From positions 76,460 to 140,459 of the forward strand of contig MPNW01000002.1 of assembly GCA_011800805.1 (NCBI GenBank): DNA of 64,000 nt. Direction: 5' to 3'. The notes under the pieces were generated by a model. That model did not search any database. It had not been told where the DNA came from and worked only from the letters and a program-made list of their open reading frames with translations. Origin of the DNA: Hirudo medicinalis. Taxonomy: Eukaryota > Annelida > Clitellata > Hirudinida > Hirudinidae. Position 1 is the stretch's first letter. The number at the start of each line of letters is the position of its first letter. Both the position numbers and the translations under genes were made by a program. Below are positions 38,901 to 51,901 of this stretch, in pieces.

Positions 38901-40490
38901 ATGTTGCTAGTTTAGCTAAAATTTATTCAGGATTCAAGAGTGATGTGAATACCTACTTAACCAAAAATTATTTTTAAATGCATCCTAGTGTCATAAATTT
39001 GAAATTGCAAAATTAAGTTAACACATTTACAGCATAATTTAGTTTATAGTCTTACCAGTATTGCAACTAATAGACTCATCCTACAAGTTTACATTTGGTG
39101 TCTATTAACACCCATTACATAACTAATTGAGTAGGAGATGCTCCCACATCAGAGATTGAATCCATGCTGCCAATCAGATATGAAAGGATTAATAAGTCAA
39201 ATCTCTTTGAGGCCAGGGTAGAAATCAATCAGCTCATTGAATTTTCATTGAAAATTAGTTAGATACTCTTGTAGGCATCTAGGATTTGAACTCCTAACAG
39301 AGCCACATTCATGACCTCCAACAGAAATTTCAGGCCCTTGGGCATAGCAGAAAAGCTCTTTTTTTTTAAGTTTTTAAAAAACAAGTTCAAATAATAGTAA
39401 TGTAAGTTCATGTTATGTTGCCAACAATACTATTGTAAAATATTGTTTTTGTTGTAACTATGCAGACTTATTTAAGCAAAAATTATGTATCATGTAAAAA
39501 TCATGTAAAAGCAAATGCTTTCTAAGCCTTACCAGCAAGTATTTTTTCTTAAGTATTTATATAAGCAAAAATTATAAACTTTATATGACTGATTAAAATT
39601 ATAAGACTTGGATGGGTGCTCTCCCCTTCTCGGTGGCCCACACCTTGATGATAGTCTTGACCAATCAGCTACTAATGTCAGTTGTTAGCTCATACATCAT
39701 TGTCAAGATACTTAGTTGTATAATATAATAATTGTGGGGAATATTTATTTGAATATCACTGATTGCAATTACTTTGACCAGATATCTGCTGGTCTCTACA
39801 AAAGATTCTACAATGAGTTTTGAAGTTTATAGGAACTACAAACTATGGTTGTAAAAGCTATTTGGTTAGGCTTAAGTAAGGAAATTAATAAATAACTAAA
39901 ACTTGGAAAGCATTGATGCAAAACTTTCATATTCTTCTCAAGGATTGAAAAATATTAAGATAAATATTAAGATTATAAATATTATCTTAGTATTATAATA
40001 TTAAGATAAATACTAACACTAACCTCTGATTCCAACTTTCCCTCATGTTCATATTCCTTTAAATCTTCAATCACCACATCCAAATTCTTCTTTTTTGCTT
40101 CCTCAGCCAATAATAAAGCCAGTTTCTAGTAAATTAGCTTTACTTACTTAAAACTGACATTAAAATGGCAAGCAATCAGACAAATTTCAAATTAATTAAC
40201 CTTAGAATTACCACTTTCAGATGCAAAAAATATTTTTATTTTCCTGAACTTTGCATCTTCTTGCACAATTTTTCTAAGTAACTTAGCTTCCCTCTTATGA
40301 TCTCTCTTGGCATTTGTCTATTTAAAAAAAACTAAGTTTACTTAGACAGCAGATAGGACCAATCATGTTATTCATCTCAAACCCATCGAATACTTTTAAA
40401 GGTTAGATATCCAACAGTCAGCCCTGCAGCAAAGCAAATTATCCCTTTTGTACCAATGTGTTGTAGGAACCTCCATGTCAAGCTGCTCAT
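35944..40490 (-). CDS. TYW1: TYW1, tRNA 4-demethylwyosine synthase
   Basis: Radical-SAM flavoprotein that builds the tricyclic ring of wybutosine from m1G37 of tRNA-Phe, using pyruvate; acts at the ER surface or in the cytosol. Fifteen exons join in phase: 40490-40383, 40317-40201, 40125-40024, 38873-38679, 38619-38535, 38397-38285, 38201-38004, 37950-37819, 37730-37612, 37498-37389, 37326-37149, 36905-36770, 36605-36495, 36423-36253, 36159-35944; about 696 residues, near the human length of ~730. The N-terminus has a hydrophobic anchor ([19 protein letters not shown]), then a flavodoxin domain ([13 protein letters not shown] ... [13 protein letters not shown]), an acidic linker, [13 protein letters not shown], and the radical-SAM motif [13 protein letters not shown] (CX3CX2C). 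[14 protein letters not shown] and [10 protein letters not shown] follow, ending in a TYW1 C-terminal block (TWIDYDRF ... [10 protein letters not shown]). All key cysteines are present. Donor choices for exons 1 and 6 rest on phase. Tail-to-tail with PKA. Confidence 0.95.
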
Positions 40491-41378
40491 GTTTGCAACT
40501 GTAACTTCAAAAAGCAAATACGTTCTGAAATTTTTAAAATAAAATTCTGGATTTTTTATGTAAAAAAATTAAGTAAATTTCTGTACGCTTCTTAAGTTAC
40601 CGCTATCACTACTTCGCATTTAAGCAGTGCCGCCGACAGAAATTTCGGGCCCCTAGGCACAACTGCCATGGGCCCATATGTTATGTCAATTTGGTAATGG
40701 TAAAGCAAAACAACTGCTGGGCCCTGTCCCCTCTCGGCGGCCCTGGATTTAAGGAGACATTATAGTTTGCAATGGCCCACACCTGGCAGATTTCCAAAGA
40801 AATAACCGATTCTAAAAATAAGTTGTTAACCGCCTACTAACAAACAAACGACAACACGTGAAGGAGTCACTCGCCGCTAATGACAAACTTCAGCACAAAA
40901 TAAACAAAATTGATTGTTACATCCTATTTAATAGATATCAATGCACTTAAAAGTAATAGTAATTAATTTATTTACATTTTTAAAACATTTAAAAGAAAAA
41001 GTATTCAAATCAATATCATATTAACATTATAATTAAGAGAAATGGCACTTAAATTATTATATGACGGCAGATTTAAGAGCGATATAACCTAACCGTCACT
41101 GTGACACCGAAACCATTCTTTTTTAGGCTGTTAAAAATATTTACTAGCGTAAAAGTTACTTTTTAATATTTTCGAACGAAGCATGAACTGCAGCATAATA
41201 ACGCCACCCAACACTAGACAAAGTTCTTTAATAATGAAAATGAACTCGTTAACCATAGTGAAGCAAAATCTATGGACTGCAAAAGGTTTATCACATAATT
41301 ACTGAAGGCACAGCAGCGTAACGCTGGAAAAGTGAATAAATCATGTTCTGTAGACCAAAATGTGAGACTAGATCATTT
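40491..41378. other. Spacer between TYW1 start and merlin end
   Basis: Holds the presumed TYW1 promoter and merlin 3' end. It contains one MITE (40625-40745). No further gene is seen. Confidence 0.4.
40625..40745. mobile_element. hAT-like MITE of the CAGGGCCGCCGA family, copy b
   Basis: Starts CAGTGCCGCCGACAGAAATT and ends CTCTCGGCGGCCCTG. Flanks CATTTAAG (40617-40624) and GATTTAAG (40746-40753) form an 8-bp target duplication with one mismatch. It sits just upstream of TYW1. A more decayed relative, interrupted, may lie at about 39310-39645 in a TYW1 intron (CAACAGAAATTTCAGGCCC ... TTCTCGGTGGCCCA). Confidence 0.75.
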
Positions 41379-44300
41379 TCAAAGATCTTCAAAGAATTGT
41401 ACTCTTGACTTCGTTGTCCCGACTTTAATCTATCGCACAAACATTTTAATTAGACTTATTCCATACAAAATTCTTGTAAATCACACAAACAGGGTCAGTC
41501 ACAGCTAAATTGGGCATGAATAAAAGATCAGAAGATTAAACAAAGCAAAGATTTGTACCTTTCCCATAACCAGACATTTATTCTCTCCATCTGATGAAAG
41601 TTGCTCGTGCAGCTCATCATTGTGAGACTTTTTCTCACCCACCTTTAGTACCTCAATCTCAGTCTTTAAATTCTTCAGCTGCTTTTGCAAATGCTGACCT
41701 TTCTCCAGAAATTCCGATCTTTCAAAAAATCACCCTTGAAAATCTTTTAAACAATTCCATATGGAAAATACACAAAAATTGAGAAACCACCTTCTCAATC
41801 AAATAAAACTGCTACAAAATGCAACTGGGACTAACCTATCCTTGTCAATTTCCCGAGAAAGTGAACTGACATCTAAAGTTGGAAGGATGTGTGAGATATC
41901 ACCATTGCTGGATGCATCGATAACAGTAGTAAAACTCTGAAACTTTGTCAAATAAATAGCTAAGTCTATAAATAAGCCTATGAATTTCAATTTAATGAAA
42001 TCTTAAATAACTATTATTTATTTATTTCAATCCAAAAACTTAAGGGCCCACTGGATCACTAAAAAATTTGTACTCAACTCAGGACAAAAAACACATGAGA
42101 CATATGAAATGTTTCCTGCCCACTTAAATATTTGAATAGCTGATAATTTCTACCTTCTATCTTCTTCTATCCACCAAAGACAATAAAATATAAAATTTTG
42201 GAACATTCACAATACCAGTGCACCCATTTGAGTCCACGATGTCTCATTCAATCAATTGAATGCATAAATAAACTTCAATTGTTGAAAAAGTATCATTTAA
42301 AATTGTCTGTTAAGACTTACAAACCTTGAACAAAAAGCTGCTGAAATTAAGTGAATTTTTGTAAACTTTGTTGCTATTCTTGAAAGAAAAAATTTTGTTG
42401 AATAAGCTTTTAGCTTGTTAGCTCTTAACTTCAAAACAAGGAGGCTGGTGATCCAAACCCTCAGACAGATGATTTTTTCAGAATGAAACAAGTCATGCCA
42501 TGGGAGAATAAACTTCAAAGAATGAAATGTCAGAAGAAATGAAGGACATAAGTGATTAACAGATAGAATTTGTAGCATATAAATATTGCAGATCCCCTAC
42601 TTTCTTTATCTACTACCCTCAAACCATTTGGCATCACCTTTGATTCCCATCTCAGTTTCAGACAATGCATAATCACAAGTTGTGCTCTTGTAGTCATGAT
42701 CATCAAAACAGCAATTTGAGTTTAAGTATCAAAACTTTTCTCTTTAATCTGCAAATCACATCACTTTGAGCTATTTTGTCATTCATTTTACTTTTCAGAG
42801 CATTGTTTGTTTCATCATCCCAACATTTTAAAATTTTGATTCACCTTATTCTGTTATATCTTATTTTACAAAAGATTGTTATTTCTTCTTGCTCATTTTT
42901 TGTCATATCTAGTTCTGAATGATACTAGATGCCAAAAAGGCAGAATAAATAAACTAAACTTTAAAAAACAGTTAAAAAAATTGTGTTCAACAAATACCTT
43001 GCTCACATAGAGTTTTAAAAAGTCTTGAAATTTTTTTCTAGACTCCTCTTCTGCCATTCGAGTTTCTGTAAGTTCAGCTTTCAATTGATTTGCTTCCTTT
43101 GTTCTGGAAAAATCATAATATAATGCAAAATCCTGAATGGAGAACAGTTTTAATATTTTAATAATGCCTAAAAATGTTTATCAAATTGTTAAACAATATT
43201 TCTCATTGTATTTGCAATGAATAACTTAACTATTTAAATTTTGTTTTACAATAATTTAGAAACCTCCGATCACATTCCTCCACAATTTGGACAGCCATCA
43301 GTTCTGCCTCAACTGCTCTTTTCTCAAGAAAAACCTTTTCCTCCTCAGTCTTATAAATCAAAAAAGTTTTTTTTTATGATGACAATCAATTTATTTAAAA
43401 TTGGAAATAATCTGTTAATATATTTGGGAAACAAGGATAAAGTGAATTTAACTACCTAAATTAAATATTCTTGAATTCAAAAGCTGCAAAAAGATGTATA
43501 TTAGAACATATATAAAGAAGCTACCTTAATAGAAGTAAGCTGGAGTTCCTGTTTCTCAATTTCAGTTTCTGCTTCCTTCAGCTTCAATAACCTTACTTCC
43601 TCCTCAATTAAAGAAACTTTCTCATTCAAAAGTTCTGCAGTTAGTTCTGACTTTAACTGGGTGATATCAACATTAAATAAATCAATTTCATGTTTAAACT
43701 TCAATGTAAAGTGATTTTTTTTTAAGCTCCTAAAATAACAAATTTTGAACAAAGAATAGTAAGAAAAAAAAACTACAATCCAAAAGGACAGCCCTAAGGG
43801 AAAGCTATCCCACTGATTGGGCTGCCTAAGAAATGAAATTAAGCAATAGAACTGAAGGTAATACTGATGTTAAGGTTATTCCTAAGTATTCAAACAAAAT
43901 GGTTGAAATCCATTATGTGTTGTCTCACCAATGCATCTTTCGATGTCTGCAGTTCTCCTTGAAGCTGGTAGTATTTATTCTCAAGTTCTCTCATCACTCC
44001 CTCCTGTTCTTTCTGCTTTTTCTCCATTGCTTCCCTGAGCTTTTTCTCTTTCAACAGCATCTCTCTTTCCATCTATCATTATATGAAGTATATTACTAGA
44101 TCCACAGAATAAACAATCTTTATTTCTTAACAGTAACTTTGATGCCAATAATTGCACAAAACTGCACCAGTCATATCACCTTGTTTTTTGCACATTTTAA
44201 ACATTTACAAATATATTTGGCCTAAAAACTACATGTCTGTCCAATAATTAGAAATAATTTGTCGTGAGCTTATTTTATTTAAGAGGCACCTGAGTTTAAA

Positions 44301-47300
44301 AAACTCTAGGGAACAATTTAAAAGGCTGTTTAAATGAGAAAGTAGAAATTTCTTTTAAAGAAATCAGATTGAAACTCAACAAGGGGAAGTCAAACCATTT
44401 TTAGTGTTTTTTCTTCTCTAGCTTTCATTTTAATTTGCTGGATTTCTACGTTATCTGGTCTTCGCCTATTCATAAATAAATCATAATTGCCTTGGCACAA
44501 ATCCAGAATCTGAATTTTAAAAATAAAATTTAATAATTACCATAAACTCTTAAACATTCTAAGAAATATGTTGATATTGAATTAGCAGACTACAGCTTCA
44601 AATAAATCTTACCATCACATAATATGTATTTTGAATAAAGAAAAATTATTTAAGACTCATTTAATTTGGAGACTGATTCATTTATTCATTTAATTTAGAG
44701 ACGGACTCAGCATTGCCAAATCAATGTGAAACAAGTTTATCTCTTTCATTATCAATCCAAAAGTTAACAAGTTTCAAATAAAATGTATCCTTACCACTTT
44801 ATTTGTTTTTGCTTTTTCAACCATGAAAGTGAAATCAGGTGACTTCCTATCACTCATTTTAATAATAAACTGAAATATAACAAATGGCCAAGTCAGAAAA
44901 TTTTATAAGCAAGTACAAGCACATAATAACCTTCCTATCTTTATAAGAAACATCTTTGACTTCATTCCATGGAAAAGTTATGATTGGCTTTAAGCGATTA
45001 TCTAATTCGTAAATGTTTAGGCCTAAACTTGTTACTCCAAGCCATAAATCTGTCTTCTTTTTATTCTGGAAATACAACTTAATTTAGAATAATCTAACTC
45101 GGGCCACACCCGGCCCCCAGACATGTATTTGATATTTTCAGTGCATTTGGCTTAGGAAGCTTTTATCAAGCCAAATGCGAGTCCTCTTGCACTACGTATT
45201 ATTTTTTACTGGAAATATGCAAATATAAAGTGAGTTAAAAAATAAATTTTATGAGTTATTTGTTTTACAGTACTACAAGCTACTATATCTTTTGTTTCTT
45301 TACTTATAATTCATGCTCTGCAAACAGTTGCTTGAGATTCCAATATTTGCACCTATATTCACGAAAAAGTCCCAAAAATGAAAATAGCAAAATGCAGAAA
45401 CAGATGTAGACTAACTGATGAAAATCTCCCCAACCAACCATGAATGGCTACTTCAAACATTGTAGCAAACATTCAGGATCTTTGTCATTATAACTAACTT
45501 AGGACTAACTTGAGTACAATGTCAGATCTCACATTAAATGTAGCTTATAAAATAATGTGCAGACTAACAGTTTTAAAATTAATTTCACAAACAAAATAAA
45601 CTCTTTATTTTTCAATGTTTAATAAAATTGACATTTATAATGAAACAATCATTGCTTACATAACAAATATTTATGTATTTACTGAATAAAATCAATGTTA
45701 ACTCATCTTCTGGTGTAAATATATCGCCAAAAATCGGTCCGCTTGGCATGTGATCCCTGAGTAGCCCGTACAAATTTAGAATGGCCCTCTATTAAAATAA
45801 GTTGCTCACCCCTGATCTAATTAATCTAAATATAATGACATTAATTGTGGAAAATGAAACTCCATTAGAGCATCAGTGGGAACGCTCAGGGAGGTAGTCA
45901 CTTTGCTGAAGGTTTCAGCCCTTCAGATATCTGGGGCCATGCTGTTGCATTTGCCACACATCAATTTATTAATTGCATCAAATTCTGGAAAAGTTTTTCT
46001 TGAATGCTTTGTTAATTATCAAACTCAGGTTAGTCCTTATCATCTTTAATAAAATTACTGCAATTAAGAATATAAATCAGGCCAGTATCCTTGCTGATAA
46101 TGCCTTGCCTTCTCTCTGCACCGAATGGCCTTCTGCCACCACCTCAACCTCTCTCTTTAAATCATCACACAGGATTGTACCCATCTCACAGCACCCATGA
46201 ATTGTGCCCAATCCCTCCTTCTAGATCTCCCTAATGCCTGAGAACAACCATCGGAGCCGGATTGCACAGCTTGTAAATGACTGCTAACTTTTTTAGGAGG
46301 CTTTATTTTTTAGCTTCGCTTTAGGTTATTTCTTGTAGCCACTTGATTGGCTAATTAATCCACTAAAATTGTTAGAGTTAAAGACAACAAATGCCTCTGA
46401 CTTTAATAATTATAATAACTAAAACCAAAGAGCTGCAACAGGATTTAAAAGAATGGAAATGCATCAGGATACGAAACCAAAGGTAAGCATTAGCTCTTCA
46501 TTAACAACATAATACCTAAATATTACGGCATTATCTCTGCTAACTCTGTTTTGAAAGCTAACTATATAGTTATAGTTATCTGAAAAAGAATTTGTAAGCC
46601 CTCGAACCTTTATGATTCAGAATATTGCTGATTGGTTTAAGTAAAAGCAGCACTTTTTTAGCACCAATAAAATATTGGCTAGCAAAATGATTCATGATCA
46701 AAGATTATGCAATCAAATGTAAATGCAAAAAAAGTTTTTATATTTAAAAAATTTAGATCTAAATGCTCATCATATGTAATTTATACTCCTTAGTAAGGAT
46801 TAGGAGTCCTTAAAATTGTTTATTTGTCGTCAGATCCAACAACGAAGCTCCAAACCATAAATAAGTAAATTACTTGTAATAATAACCAGAATGCACCTGG
46901 ATTTATTAACCCTTTATAACAACTTGCTGAACCCTTTAGAAAATGAAATATTCTGGAAGGTAATGTTTCTATTATAGGGACCTTGTCAGAAAATAACAGA
47001 GGTTCTGGAGAAAACCTAAAATATCATTTTGTAAAGACCATGTACCAACTTTAATTTGAAAATAGTTGACTCCATACATCTCAAGGTTTTGCACAGCTTT
47101 CAAATATTCCAACTCCGCATCTTCCCTGCGGGTTTAAAAAAAACCTGGTTATTAAAATATTTAAGGCCTTTGCATTTGCCACTCATCAATTTATTAATCG
47201 CAGCAAATTCCGGCAAAGTTTTTCTTGAATGTTTTGTTAAATAGTATACTCAAATTGTACTCAAGTTAGTCCTTATTATCAGTTAATAAAACTGCAATTC

Positions 47301-48616
47301 AGAATATAAATGAACATCCAACCATGGCTTAACTGTACCCAGAGTTGCAGGTTGACCGAATGGGTTGCATTCCTGCATACTGCAGTAACAGCGACAGTCG
47401 TAACGTGTCATGTTCAAAACCCAGCCTGAATTGCCGCAAGCGCCTCCGATAAGGAGCGCTAAATAAATGATTAACAAGAAACTCTTCTGATGCCATGCAT
47501 ATGGCACTATATAAATGATGTACATTTACATTTTATTATGTATATTGTCACATTTTCTTAATGTCAATCTCTGTACAAACTTTGTTAATCCCTTAACTTC
47601 TGCATGCCATTGTTCAATCTTTTCAATCCACATTTCAGGTGACATCTGGAACTGATCCAATACTCGCTGTGGAATCAAGTCCTCCTTTGAAAAGGTGTCC
47701 ATATCTAAGTGAAAATCTTCACAATCTCCATACTGTAGGACAATTTGGTATTCATGCTTATCATTCATATATATTAATTAACATTAATACATATGCAAAA
47801 AATATAAGTTTTAAATATTTTGAAAGAAAATTTGAGAATGTAATGGCAATTAATGAACACAGAGTGACTTAGACTAAATATTATATTTAAATTGCTAATA
47901 CAAAAATACTTACATTTTAAATTTTATGATTTTTTTAATGAATACCATAATAAGAAGTATAAAAAAAAGGAATATTAATGAGATTGGATACTTTGGCTTG
48001 AAGAACATAAGATGCAAGAAGCACAGTTCTCTCAGGAGGGCAGTAGATATCCATACTTATAATGGACTGTTTGATTTGGCAAAATAAATAATGGCAAGTA
48101 ACATCTTGTATGATGTCTTCAACAATGTCCTCAGGATAAAATTTAACACGCAAATAAAATGAGGCAGGAGACTCCCTCTTGGAGCTCACTTCAGAAACCT
48201 AGGAAGAATATTTGATGATGTTAAACAGTCTTAATGTAGCAAACAAAATACTAAATTGGATATCGAAAACCACCTTTTTGTGAAATTTAAGCCAGACTAA
48301 CTCTCCTTTAGCATTATGAAATTGTAGACCAAAATACCAAACTTCCCTTAAACCTAATGTCCTACACACTAATTCAAATAAATCTTTTCCAGTTGATTTT
48401 TGCTGGGGAAATTAAAATGCCTTTTAAAGAAAATATTTACATGTTTCTGAAAGCAATTTTATGCTCAAATATTATTAATAGAAACTGTTTTGAACATCCA
48501 GAAAAGTAAATACAAACATTTATTTCGAAGCGCATATCAGGTGTCTCGTATGACCTAATGCAAACATGGAACGGCCTGAGTTTCGATGAACTCCGACTTC
48601 TTTCCGTTAGAGACAT
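41379..48616 (-). CDS. NF2: Merlin (neurofibromin 2), FERM-domain tumour suppressor
   Basis: Links membrane receptors and the cortex to Hippo signalling. Fifteen exons join in phase: 48616-48518, 48402-48274, 48198-47992, 47732-47581, 47125-47050, 45065-44931, 44869-44795, 44509-44396, 44072-43929, 43656-43525, 43349-43264, 43103-42998, 41936-41836, 41718-41559, 41429-41379; 588 residues against 595 in human. FERM F1: [21 protein letters not shown]2: [20 protein letters not shown] and [15 protein letters not shown]3: [20 protein letters not shown] to [16 protein letters not shown]. Then a long Glu/Lys coiled coil and a C-terminal domain with [28 protein letters not shown] and the end [10 protein letters not shown]. 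That end matches merlin (KSRVAFFEEL in human), not ezrin/radixin/moesin, and the actin-binding ERM tail is absent. The tiny last exon encodes 16 residues. The start ATG at 48616 gives a short Ser/Arg-rich leader. Confidence 0.95.
45100..45814. mobile_element. hAT-like element in a merlin intron
   Basis: 715 bp between ATCTAACT (45092-45099) and ATCTAATT (45815-45822), an 8-bp duplication with one mismatch. The right end is the inverse of CAGGGGTGAGCAAC, a common hAT terminus; the left end begins CGGGCCACACCCGG and appears diverged. No transposase was seen. Confidence 0.55.
45947..46079 (+). repeat. Dispersed repeat of about 135 bp, copy 1
   Basis: Runs from GCATTTGCCACACATCAATT to AAGAATATAAATCAG and matches 47172-47311 in the same orientation at roughly 80-85 percent by eye. 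Both copies lie in the same merlin intron or the adjoining one. No coding or RNA feature recognised. Confidence 0.7.
47172..47311 (+). repeat. Dispersed repeat of about 135 bp, copy 2
   Basis: Second copy of the repeat at 45947-46079. It lies in the merlin intron between exons 4 and 5, directly upstream of a SINE copy. Confidence 0.7.
47343..47538 (+). repeat. tRNA-derived SINE, copy 3
   Basis: Contains TTGCAGGTTGACCGAATGGG, ATGTTCAAAACCCAGCC, AAGCGCCTCCGATAAGGAG and the tail ATTTACATTTTATTATG, collinear with copy 1 and with the tail of copy 2. In a merlin intron, antisense to the gene. Confidence 0.75.
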
Positions 48617-49424
48617 AACTTTTCGCCGCTGCTTCTTGCCTGGTTCTAGTCAGAAATTTATACAAGCACCAGATATACATTCGAAAGTCTCCCAATCCCA
48701 CCACATTCCATCGTCGTTTTGAATAGGTTCTAAAAGTGAAACTAATGCATTCTCTAATGTGCTGAGAACTGTTTGATTATAAATTGTCAAATAAAAAAAA
48801 TCCCAGTAAAGCAATCAGCCTCGCTGCACACCGTATACCAAATTTAATTTATATAATATCAGTATCCTCATCGTCTTGGTCCGCCAAACGGTCCACCCAA
48901 TCAACACACTTTTTATTTTATTTTTATTTTTACATGAGCAGAGGGTCGTCAGACTTCTAACACTGCATGAAAAGCAACAAAAATAAGCGAAAATAAAACC
49001 AGAACATGAATAGTGGCATAAAATAATGGAGTCGGGTTCAAATGTAGATTATTTACATCTCTCTTCGAAGTTCCAGGAATTGAAAGTCAATGACTTTAAT
49101 CTCTCTTTTGTAAGGCTGTTTGCTGGATGTGCCCTTGCGAACTGCTTCTGAACACTCCCAATATTATAAGTATTTCAGACATTTGTTGCGAAGACTCCAA
49201 ACAAGCGAAAAACATTCGAGAAGGGGTCTGAAACATAAGAAGAGTAAGCTTTTTTGAATAGAAGTAGATCTTCGACGAAAAGGACTTGATGATCGATTTT
49301 CTTTAAAGTTCTACCAACCATCGATCTTAATCAAATCGCAGATGAGATCCGCCCTAGCTGTCAATACTATGAGTTCTAATGTCGTAAAGAACATGCTTTG
49401 ACCTTTGTTCTTTAACCCATGAAT
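48617..49424. other. Merlin upstream region and spacer
   Basis: Should contain the merlin promoter and 5' UTR. No further gene is supported. The sequence from about 49130 onward may already belong to the LINE remnant that becomes recognisable at 49425. Confidence 0.3.
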
Positions 49425-49536
49425 TAATTACCAGAAAAGCAAATAGAGTAGGAATGATAAAGAGAAAAGTATTAAGTATGGGAAAAGATGTAATTCTAAG
49501 ATTTTTTAAAGCATTGATGAGACCATAACTAGAGTA
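49425..49536 (+). mobile_element. CR1-like LINE fragment, 5' segment of a split copy
   Basis: The plus strand encodes RKANRVGMIKRKVLSMGKDV then ILRFFKALMRP, a stop, and LE. This is the CR1/L2-type block after the reverse transcriptase (A-N-x-v-L-G-x-I-k-R ... L-y-K-s-L-V-R-P-h-L-E-Y). The reading continues at 51902 across an inserted DNA element. Confidence 0.75.
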
Positions 49537-51899
49537 GGGGAGACTCGTACTGAATGGACCAGATTTTAGCCTCTCCACTACAAATTTTTGTTTTATCTTG
49601 AATACGATTGAAAATATGGTGAATTTTATTACATATTATGAATATTGTCTTGAGCGTCTAATGATTTTTTTCAATGCTTTAATCGCATTCTTTAATTATT
49701 TAACGTAATAAACTTAATTTTAAAAAGATTTATCAAAATTGTCATGTTGTCCATTCGGTACCTTTGGTGGTGCTTCGTGCCAAATACTAATTTAAAAGTA
49801 TGATATTAAGAGTTATGATTTGCAATTCCACACTTATTTAATATTACTTATTAGGTCTGCGAACGATTAAAATTTTCTTGATCGATTAAACGGAAAAATT
49901 TTTAATCGATTAAATATAACGCACATATAATCCTTCTACTTTTAGCTGATCTGGTTGCATCGCAACTCTCAGTATACAGTATAGTCAGTATACACTACAC
50001 ACAATCACCCGACCCTAGTTACCTAAAACAATCAATGACTTAAATTCACACAAACACGTTTTAAATTCATTTATTTGTTTAAAAACTGAGAAAAAACGGG
50101 AATTAATAATAATAATAATACAATCAGTCACTTTAAATAAGGCACTTTAGCCAGTCAGGTAAACAAACCAGAGCGTTTACATTTCCTGGAAGCAAACATG
50201 ATTGCACTTTATTGATGATATATCCTGTAGAACTGAACAGTCTTTCGCATGGAACAGATGTTGCCGCTACACAAAGAATTGTATGCACAAAACTGCCTAG
50301 GACAGGAAAACGATGGTTATTAAGTTTCCATCACATGAGAGGATCCTCTGTTTTTGGATCGCGAAATTGGAATGCGAGCTTCTTCGTGGTACCGCATCAT
50401 CTCGGACTCTGCACTGTGTACTGCAGCTCAGGACTGCTATTCAGAGTCACTCAGCAACAGAGTAAGTATTCGTCTCTTCGGCACAGGTGATCTTGTCTCA
50501 CTGTTCTTTCCTCTGTTGGACGTCCTGCTCGCTGTTTTCGATCGTAGAAGGCTCTGAAAGCATTTGACAATGCTGTCCATGCTGCTTCTCGTTTTGATCT
50601 TAGAAATGTGAGCTTCTTACGTGGATCGAAGGCCACAGCCATTTGTAATGTTGGCAAAGCATCAATGTCTTCAATTCTGTTCATGAAGTCATTAAATTTT
50701 CTTAGGCTCTGCTAACTTCTCTTTGTACATCTCAGCAATCACAGTATCTATTGTACGTCGACTGGCCAAGTTGTAGGCCTGGTTTTGAAGAGCTGTCCGT
50801 AGCACTGTACGTAGTCCATCATCTGAACTGCCAATCCAGTGAGCTAAAGCGACTTCCAAGTCTGCAGAAAGTTTGTCGCTTACAGGCTTGTTTGTCTGAC
50901 ACTACAAGAAATTCATTACTGATCGTGCTTACTTTGTTCTAACTAAATAACAATGATAATGCGGGGGAAAAGTAAGTAACCAAAAAGAAGACTATTACAA
51001 AATTATTAATAAAAATAAATTTAAAAATTTCAGATTAATCGATTACAGAAAATTTAATCTATTAAAAATTTTAACGATTAATCGATTATTTCCGCAGCCC
51101 TATTATCTATAAATTAGTCAAAAAAATATTTTGAAAGAAGTGATAAAGAAGGTCTAAGCACAGAGTTTCAACTATTACAAAGAGTTAACAAATGGAAATT
51201 AAGATGTTATTCGAATCAAAGTTTGGAACAGGTATTGCACAACATTGACCATTTATTTTATCTTTCAGACATGATAATTTACGGTGTCTTGCGGAGCACA
51301 TGAGCTATATAAGAAGATATACTTCGTGCTGCAGACACCTGCATTTGACTTTCTATGTCTTATAACTTCGAAAATATTAATTAATAATGCATTGCTCTAA
51401 TAATTCATGCAAATCAAGGCAAATAATAGAAATGTAAATAAAAATAACAAGAATATCAATATATATATACATATTTTAAATTTATATGCACATTATTAAC
51501 TCTTTAATTAATTAATCCTTTAAATAAACTAAATAAAAAGACTATTCAGTACAATCTCAGGAGTTTTTATATTTATCACCATTGTGACAAAATTAGAATA
51601 CAAAACTTATTTTTGTGCCATTCAACGCATAGATCTATGTACAATAAAACTATGTAAATCCAAAAAACATATCTCACAAGATATTTTCATAATAACTAAA
51701 AATTGAAGGAAACACAGATTTACTTCTTCTGTGAACAACTGAAAAAACGGAATTACTAATTCGGAGCTAGTAGTTATATGCTAAAATTTAAATGCAGTTT
51801 TAGAACAACTAAAGGAGAGTCCAATGGTTTAAAAAAAAACTGTATAAAACGCCATTAAATATTTTTTATCTCAATAGTCCATTCAGTCCTACTTTCCCT
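49537..51899. mobile_element. TA-flanked DNA element inserted in the LINE
   Basis: Flanked by TA on both sides (49535-49536 and 51900-51901). The first 22 bases (GGGGAGACTCGTACTGAATGGA) and the inverse of the last 22 agree at 17 positions, the inner ten perfectly. TA duplication suggests a Tc1/mariner/pogo-type mover. It carries a hAT element at 49852-51102. No Tc1-type transposase was seen, so it is probably non-autonomous. Confidence 0.65.
49852..51102 (-). mobile_element. hAT element with decayed transposase
   Basis: Ends read TAGGTCTGCGAACGATTAAA on the left and, inverted, TAGGGCTGCGGAAATAATCG on the right, with many ATCGATTAA motifs, as in BED-finger hAT elements. Flanking 8-mers are TTACTTAT and TTATCTAT (six of eight match). 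On the minus strand a decayed transposase includes MAVAFDPRKKLTFL and, at 50279-50222, LCVAATSVPCERLFSSTG, the hATC dimerisation motif. Confidence 0.8.
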
Positions 51900-51901
51900 T
51901 A

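Noticed and set aside
47283..47525. 80-codon minus-strand frame
   Set aside because: It is the antisense of a SINE copy in a merlin intron.
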